From Homoserinibacter sp. GY 40078 (GTDB lineage: Bacteria; Actinomycetota; Actinomycetes; Actinomycetales; Microbacteriaceae), in the NCBI RefSeq assembly GCF_008017545.1, contig NZ_VRTZ01000001.1, positions 1,205,741 to 1,269,740 on the forward strand: a stretch of 64,000 nt of DNA, given 5' to 3'. The notes beneath the pieces are model-generated. The model searched no databases and was not told the origin of the DNA. It saw only the letters and a program-made list of their open reading frames with translations. The translations under genes were made by a program, and so were the position numbers. This document shows, one piece after another, positions 57,011-64,000 of this stretch. Each line of letters starts with the position of its first letter. The first letter of the stretch is position 1.

Positions 57011-58774
57011 GTGAATCCTCCCACCTCCGCGATCTCCGTCGTCGACGCCGGGCGCCCCGTCCGCAGCCTCGTCGCGATGCTGCGCCCCTACCGGCGGCGC
57101 CTCGCGCTGTCGTTCCTGGCGTTCGGGGTGAAGGACAGCCCGCTGTGGTTGCTCCCGGCGATCACTGCGGCTGTCATCGACATCGTCGTGGCGGGGGAGC
57201 CCACGATCCGCCTCGTCTGGATCGCGGCAGGTGCCGTGGCGCTCATCGCGCTCAACCTGCCCATGCACGTGACGTTCGTCCGCTTGTTCTTCGGGACCAG
57301 CCGAGCGCTCGGTGCGCGGCTGCGCAATGGGCTCGCTGCACGGCTGCAGAGCCTCTCGATCGGTTTCCACTCGCGATCGAGTTCGGCGGTGATCCAGTCG
57401 AAGGTCGTGCGCGACGTCGAGAACGTCGAGCTGATGTTCCAGCAGGCGGGCCCGCCCGCGCTGTCGGCGGTGTTCGCGCTCTCCGGTGCCATCGTGATGA
57501 CGGCGATCACGGTGCCGCAGTTCCTCATCGTGTACGCCCTCACCGTGCCCGTCGCCGCAACCCTCACCCTCGCGATGCGGCGGCGCTCCGCCCGCCGAAA
57601 CGAGGACTTCCGCCGTGAGGTCGAACGCTTCTCCAGCCGGGTCGGCGAGATGGCGAGCCTCATCCCCATCACGCGCGCGCACGGACTCGAGCGCGTTGCA
57701 CACGAACGCGTCGCGCGCAGCGCAGAGGGCGTGCGCGACGCGGGCATCCTCCTCGACCTACTCAACGGACGGTTCGGGGCGGCGAGCTGGGTGTCGTTCC
57801 AGCTGCTCGGCATCGCGTGTCTCCTGCTCGCGGCCACGGCGGCGATTTTCGGATGGCTGCCGATCACGGCGGGTGAGGTCGTGCTTCTCGGTTCGTACTT
57901 CTCGGTGCTGACCGGGTCGGTCACCCAGCTCGTGTCGATGATGCCTCTGCTCGCGAAGGGTCTCGAGTCGGTGAAGTCGATCGCCGAGGTCATGCAGGAG
58001 CCCGACGTCGAGCTCAACGAGGGCAAGCAGCCGGTCGACCGCGTGGAGGGCCGCATCCGCCTCGACGACGTCGGATTCGCCTATCCGAGCGGCGACGGCG
58101 TCGCGCTCGATCACATCGATCTCGACATCCGCGCGGGTGAGACGGTCGCGTTCGTCGGGCCGTCGGGGTCCGGCAAGTCGACCATGCTCAACCTGGTTCT
58201 CGGGTTCCTTCGACCGACCTCGGGTCGCGTGCTTCTCGACGAGCAGGACATGGAGCAGCTCGACCTGCGCACGGTGCGCCAGTTCGTCTCGGTGGTTCCG
58301 CAGGAGTCGGTGCTGTTCGAGGGCACGATCCGCGAGAACGTCGGATACGGTCTCGACGACGTCTCCGACGAGCGCGTGCACGACGCCCTCCGGGATGCGA
58401 ACGCGCTCGAGATCGTCGACGCCCTTCCCGACGGCTGGGACACGATCGTGGGGGAGCGGGGTGCGCGCCTGTCCGGCGGGCAGCGGCAGCGCATCGCGAT
58501 CGCCCGAGCGCTCGTGCGCGATCCCCGCATCCTGCTGCTCGACGAGGCGACGAGCGCCCTCGACTCCGAAAGCGAGCTGAAGGTGAAGACGGCGCTGCAG
58601 AACCTGATGCGCGGCCGCACGACGCTCGTCGTCGCGCACCGGCTCTCGACGATCCGGGAGGCGGATCGCATCGTCGTGCTCGACCACGGTCGCATCGTCG
58701 AGGTCGGCTCCCACGACGCGCTGCTCGCAGCGGAGGGCCGCTACGCGCAACTGCACCGCATGCAGTCGGCCTGA
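57011..58774 (+). CDS. ABC exporter, fused membrane and ATP-binding domains
   Basis: Half-transporter of 587 residues: six-segment membrane domain (about 30-315) and a nucleotide-binding domain with Walker A GPSGSGKST (about 382-391), signature LSGGQRQR (about 487) and Walker B ILLLDEATSALD (about 506), then H-loop VAHRLS. It works as a dimer in lipid, peptide or drug export; substrate unknown. GTG 57011 lies just after GATAAT (56999-57004), so it is probably leaderless. Confidence 0.92.
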   Translation: MNPPTSAISVVDAGRPVRSLVAMLRPYRRRLALSFLAFGVKDSPLWLLPAITAAVIDIVVAGEPTIRLVWIAAGAVALIALNLPMHVTFVRLFFGTSRALGARLRNGLAARLQSLSIGFHSRSSSAVIQSKVVRDVENVELMFQQAGPPALSAVFALSGAIVMTAITVPQFLIVYALTVPVAATLTLAMRRRSARRNEDFRREVERFSSRVGEMASLIPITRAHGLERVAHERVARSAEGVRDAGILLDLLNGRFGAASWVSFQLLGIACLLLAATAAIFGWLPITAGEVVLLGSYFSVLTGSVTQLVSMMPLLAKGLESVKSIAEVMQEPDVELNEGKQPVDRVEGRIRLDDVGFAYPSGDGVALDHIDLDIRAGETVAFVGPSGSGKSTMLNLVLGFLRPTSGRVLLDEQDMEQLDLRTVRQFVSVVPQESVLFEGTIRENVGYGLDDVSDERVHDALRDANALEIVDALPDGWDTIVGERGARLSGGQRQRIAIARALVRDPRILLLDEATSALDSESELKVKTALQNLMRGRTTLVVAHRLSTIREADRIVVLDHGRIVEVGSHDALLAAEGRYAQLHRMQSA

Positions 58775-58799
58775 GACGCGGCGGCCGTCGAGGCGACGG

Positions 58800-63476
<4,677 letters not shown>

Positions 63477-63520
63477 CCCTCACCCGACTCCGCGCGTCTC
63501 CGGGCGCCCCCGTCTCGATC

Positions 63521-63586
63521 CCGTGAGAGTACGCACTTCTGCGTACCTTCACGCGTGAGAGTACGCAGAAGTGCGTACTCTCACGG
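63521..63586. terminator. Dispersed palindromic element B, copy 2
   Basis: Perfect 26-bp arms (63521-63546 and 63561-63586) beginning CCGTGAGAGTACGCACTTCT; the 14-base loop contains TCACGCGTGA. It shares the outer arms with copy 1 at 31044-31123, including the following GGAGCCGAG. It sits between two facing genes and so can terminate both. Confidence 0.84.
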
Positions 63587-63618
63587 AGCCGAGGGAGGAC
63601 CCGAGGGAGGAGCCGCGG

Positions 63619-64000
63619 CTAGAGCTCGACCGCGACGCGGGTTCCGCGCGGGGTGTCGACGAGCAGCTCGTCGAGGCCCGCGTCGGCGAAGGCCTTCTCG
63701 AGGTCGGCGCGGCTCTCCGAGAAGTGCGCCCAGTCCTCCACGTGGAGGCCGATCACCCGCTGCGCGCCGAGCAGCTGCGCGGCCTGCGCCGCCTTCGCCG
63801 AGGTGAGGGTGAGGGCGAGGGGAGCAGGCATCACGCGTGCGGCTCCCGCGAAGAGGACCGCGATGTCCACGGTCCCGAGGCGGGCGACGCTCTCGCGCAG
63901 CAGCCCGAGCGACGACGAGTCACCCGACACGTGCACGGTCGGCTCGCCCGGCGCCGCGAGCCGGAATCCGGTCACGGGCCCCACGAGGGGACGCAGAATG
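63619..64000 (-). CDS. C-terminal part of a metallo-beta-lactamase-fold hydrolase (cut by window edge)
   Basis: 127 codons of a minus-strand frame that stays open to the right edge (GTG 63984 is only an internal valine). PVTGFRL, TVHVSGDSSSL (metal-binding Asp region), DIAVLFAGAARV and HVEDWAHFSES (metal-binding His) match the UlaG-like/MBL-fold hydrolases. The N-terminal HxHxDH motif would lie outside the window. Confidence 0.75.
   Translation of the reverse strand, partial: ILRPLVGPVTGFRLAAPGEPTVHVSGDSSSLGLLRESVARLGTVDIAVLFAGAARVMPAPLALTLTSAKAAQAAQLLGAQRVIGLHVEDWAHFSESRADLEKAFADAGLDELLVDTPRGTRVAVEL

Overview
The window is chromosomal DNA of a high-GC actinobacterium. It has strongly GC-biased third positions, many GTG starts, ATGA/GTGA gene overlaps and several apparently leaderless genes, and its gene content (LacI/GntR sugar regulators, CUT1 and CUT2 transporters, a GTP-type PEP carboxykinase with GlpX, RamB-like and NrdR-type control) fits the Microbacteriaceae (Microbacterium/Leifsonia-like). 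This assignment is inferred from style and content; no rRNA or tRNA gene was seen.

Bases 1-33790 are a carbohydrate-utilisation island. (i) 1-6208: a LacI regulator, a class II aldolase-like protein and a complete CUT2 monosaccharide ABC transporter. (ii) 6222-11869: a FadR-type GntR regulator divergent from a tightly overlapping five-gene operon (DhaKL-type kinase, RpiB-like isomerase, TIM-like isomerase, TIM-barrel decarboxylase-like protein, 6PGDH-like oxidoreductase). Family for family this matches the D-apionate to L-erythrulose to erythrose-4-phosphate route. (iii) 11960-33790: a rhamnose/rhamnoside locus with a GH78 alpha-L-rhamnosidase, a DUF5060 glycosidase-like protein, two aldo/keto reductases, a CUT1 transporter without its own ATPase, an SDR, a CMD protein, an SMP-30 lactonase, an (alpha/alpha)6 glycosidase, and the core rhamnose genes (kinase, bifunctional aldolase/dehydrogenase, mutarotase, isomerase). 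Two paralogous LacI regulators sit inside it, and palindromic operators of two related kinds stand before its transcription units. Apiose next to rhamnose suggests plant pectin (rhamnogalacturonan II) or apiosyl/rhamnosyl glycosides as the food source.

Bases 33864-40305 connect this to central metabolism: a RamB/ShfR-type regulator divergent from pckG-glpX (gluconeogenesis), then an LldR-like GntR regulator with an L-lactate dehydrogenase. That enzyme would consume L-lactate made from rhamnose. Bases 40444-43390 hold a DUF4956 / VTC polyphosphate-polymerase-like / secreted DUF4353 beta-helix cluster of unknown role.

Bases 43445-51851 are housekeeping and accessory genes (two MFS exporters, DUF4349 lipoprotein, small charged protein, alpha/beta hydrolase, aldo/keto reductase with truncated haemoglobin, TetR with a membrane protein). 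Bases 52140-55799 encode a class I ribonucleotide reductase with two unusual traits: the NrdA C-terminal CxxC tail is in a separate overlapping mini-ORF, and NrdB has Phe at the tyrosyl-radical position. The rest holds two PNPOx-fold proteins, an ABC exporter, HrpA helicase, an aldo/keto reductase and an edge-truncated metallo-beta-lactamase-fold protein.

Two families of dispersed intergenic hairpins, each present twice, lie between genes and probably act as terminators.
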